The translations under genes were made by a program, and so were the position numbers. Shown one piece after another: positions 30,600 through 31,852 of a stretch of DNA of 31,852 bases (within the stretch, counting starts at the first letter, position 1; each line of letters starts with the position of its first letter). Where the stretch lies: contig JBMSQB010000052.1 of the NCBI GenBank assembly GCA_049423065.1, forward strand, positions 1 through 31,852, given 5' to 3'. The notes under the pieces are model-generated. The model worked only from the letters and a program-made list of their open reading frames with translations. It was not told where the DNA came from and made no database searches. The stretch comes from SYIM01 sp041182885. GTDB taxonomy: Bacteria; Pseudomonadota; Gammaproteobacteria; Burkholderiales; Burkholderiaceae_E.

Positions 30600-31852
30600 A
30601 TGCCTTCTGCGGACCATTCCAACACTCCGTGGCCCGCTGCCGATTTCTCGCGCGTGCCCTTTGATGTGTTCACCAGTACCGACCGGTATGCTCGCGAGCA
30701 GTCGCGGATTTTCCGTGGCCCGGTCTGGAATTACCTGTGCCTCGAGATTGAAATCCCCAATGTTGGCGATTTCGTCCGCACCTGGGTCGGCGACCTGAGC
30801 GTACTGGTGTCCCGGGCCGATGACGGCTCGATCCACGCCTTTGAAAACAGCTGCGCGCACCGCGGTGCGCAGCTCACCAGCAAGCTGCGCGGCAACACCC
30901 GCCGCCATACCTGCGCCTATCACCTCTGGACCTACTCGCTCACCGGCGAGCTGCTCGGTGTCCCGATGGAAAAGGGGGTGAACGGCAAGGGCGGCATGCC
31001 ACCCCACTTTGACAAGCGCAACCACGGCCTCAATTGTCTGCGTGTCACCACCTTCGGCGGTTTGGTGTTCGGCACCCTTTCGAACGACACGCCCCCCATT
31101 GAAGACTACCTCGGACCCCATGCAGTCGAGCAGATCCAGCGACTCCTCGTGCAGCGACAACCCCGGGTATTGGGCTATCTGAGGCAACGCATCCCGGGCA
31201 ACTGGAAGCTCTACAACGAAAATGTCCGCGATCCCTACCATGGGTCGCTCCTTCATCTGTTCCAGGTGTCGTTCCGGCTGCAGCAGCCCACCATGCGCGG
31301 CGGCATCAAAATGGACGCAGACCTCAAGAACACCTGGAATCACTCCATCCTCACCGAGGAGGACGCCGGCAACAGGAAAACGCTTTCAGACGCCTACGCC
31401 GGCACCGGCAAGTTCGCCCCGGAAATGCGCATGGCTGATCCTTCACTCACCCAGGTGCCGCTTGACCTCGGTGACGGCTACAAGACCACCATCCTGTCGA
31501 TCTTTCCCACGCTGGTGGTGGCGCAGGTCGACAACACCTATGCGATCCGGCACCTGAGGCCCAAGGGACCCAATCTGGTCGAGCTGCACATCACCTATCT
31601 CGGGTTCGAATCCGACACGCCCGAGATGACGCAAGACAAACTGCTGACTTCCAATTTCATTGGCCCCGCCGGCTACATCTCGCTGGAAGACGGTGAGGCG
31701 CTGAGACTGGTTCAGGAGGGTATCCGCACCCGGCGTCCGGGGCAGCATGAAATGCTGGAGATGGGCGGCGTGGGCGAGATTCGCGACACCGACTATCTGT
31801 CGCAGGAAATTTCGATTCGCGGTTTCTGGTCGTTCTATCACCGCATCATGGG
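30600..31852 (+). CDS. Rieske ring-hydroxylating oxygenase alpha subunit, 3' end cut by window
   Basis: 417 codons are visible from the ATG at 30600 (GAGG at 30592-30595) and the frame is still open at the right edge. FWSFYHRIM resembles the final residues of 420-430-residue homologues, so little is missing. The Rieske cluster is Cys85-x-His87 (CAHRG), then 17 residues, then Cys105-x2-His108 (CAYHLW). The mononuclear iron site has His214 and His219 in RDPYHGSLLH, the bridging Asp211, and a third carboxylate at Asp364 (LEDGE). GNWKLYNENVRDPYH recalls the salicylate 5-hydroxylase (NagG) and anthranilate dioxygenase branch rather than toluene/biphenyl enzymes. It starts 27 nt after the Zur-like gene. 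The beta subunit and reductase should lie just outside. The substrate is inferred to be a hydroxylated or amino benzoate. Confidence 0.9.
   Translation, partial: MPSADHSNTPWPAADFSRVPFDVFTSTDRYAREQSRIFRGPVWNYLCLEIEIPNVGDFVRTWVGDLSVLVSRADDGSIHAFENSCAHRGAQLTSKLRGNTRRHTCAYHLWTYSLTGELLGVPMEKGVNGKGGMPPHFDKRNHGLNCLRVTTFGGLVFGTLSNDTPPIEDYLGPHAVEQIQRLLVQRQPRVLGYLRQRIPGNWKLYNENVRDPYHGSLLHLFQVSFRLQQPTMRGGIKMDADLKNTWNHSILTEEDAGNRKTLSDAYAGTGKFAPEMRMADPSLTQVPLDLGDGYKTTILSIFPTLVVAQVDNTYAIRHLRPKGPNLVELHITYLGFESDTPEMTQDKLLTSNFIGPAGYISLEDGEALRLVQEGIRTRRPGQHEMLEMGGVGEIRDTDYLSQEISIRGFWSFYHRIM

Noticed and set aside
29835..31343. 502-residue minus-strand open frame
   Set aside because: Antisense shadow of the znuB, zur and Rieske genes, all of which show catalytic or metal-binding motifs in their own frames.

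Overview
The window is a gene-dense, GC-rich (roughly two thirds G+C by eye) stretch of bacterial chromosome with almost no spacer DNA. Two TctC/Bug-type periplasmic binding proteins, two complete Liv-type ABC operons, a LysR regulator, a type III CoA-transferase and several catabolic oxygenases point to a metabolically versatile betaproteobacterium, most likely Burkholderiales. This assignment is inferred from gene content. No rRNA, tRNA, IS element, CRISPR array or phage gene was seen.

Layout. (1) 1-4784, plus strand: the end of a DapA-family aldolase/lyase gene, then a livKHMGF operon (high-affinity uptake of a small carboxylate or amino acid) whose LivG has a degenerate ABC signature motif. 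(2) 4759-5847: a small putative lipoprotein gene on the minus strand and a nitroreductase gene. (3) 13374 down to 5853, minus strand: a catabolic run of Bug binding protein, M20 amidohydrolase, a molybdenum hydroxylase (large subunit plus a fused FeS/FAD subunit), 3-hydroxyanthranilate 3,4-dioxygenase and a PhyH/EctD-like dioxygenase. It diverges from a LysR gene at 13514. (4) 13514-17715, plus strand: LysR, a TRIC/UPF0126 channel, an alpha-methylacyl-CoA racemase-like protein, an MFS carrier and a 54-residue membrane microprotein overlapping the MFS stop. (5) 17907-22585: a second complete livKHMGF operon with a strong intercistronic hairpin after livK. (6) 25441 down to 22579, minus strand: a PECR-like SDR (possibly frameshifted at its 5' end), a second Bug protein and a metal-dependent amidohydrolase. 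(7) 25583-26924: a small cupin and an alpha/beta hydrolase fused in frame to what looks like a DUF2322 domain. (8) 26985-30572: a zinc-acquisition operon (His-rich outer-membrane protein, ZnuA-like protein, ZnuB-like permease, Zur-like Fur protein) preceded by two Zur-like boxes 21 bp apart and lacking an ATPase gene. (9) 30600-end: a Rieske ring-hydroxylating oxygenase alpha subunit, cut off very near its C terminus.

How the parts fit. Most of the window is import and breakdown of aromatic or acyl-CoA-type substrates: four dedicated solute-binding proteins, each beside catabolic enzymes. The LysR-divergent cluster is the best candidate for an undescribed pathway. It combines amide hydrolysis, molybdenum hydroxylation and ring opening by a 3-hydroxyanthranilate dioxygenase, with no kynurenine-pathway genes around it. 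The zinc operon is the best candidate for a self-contained regulatory and transport unit. All calls come from reading the sequence and from memory of the families; no search was run.
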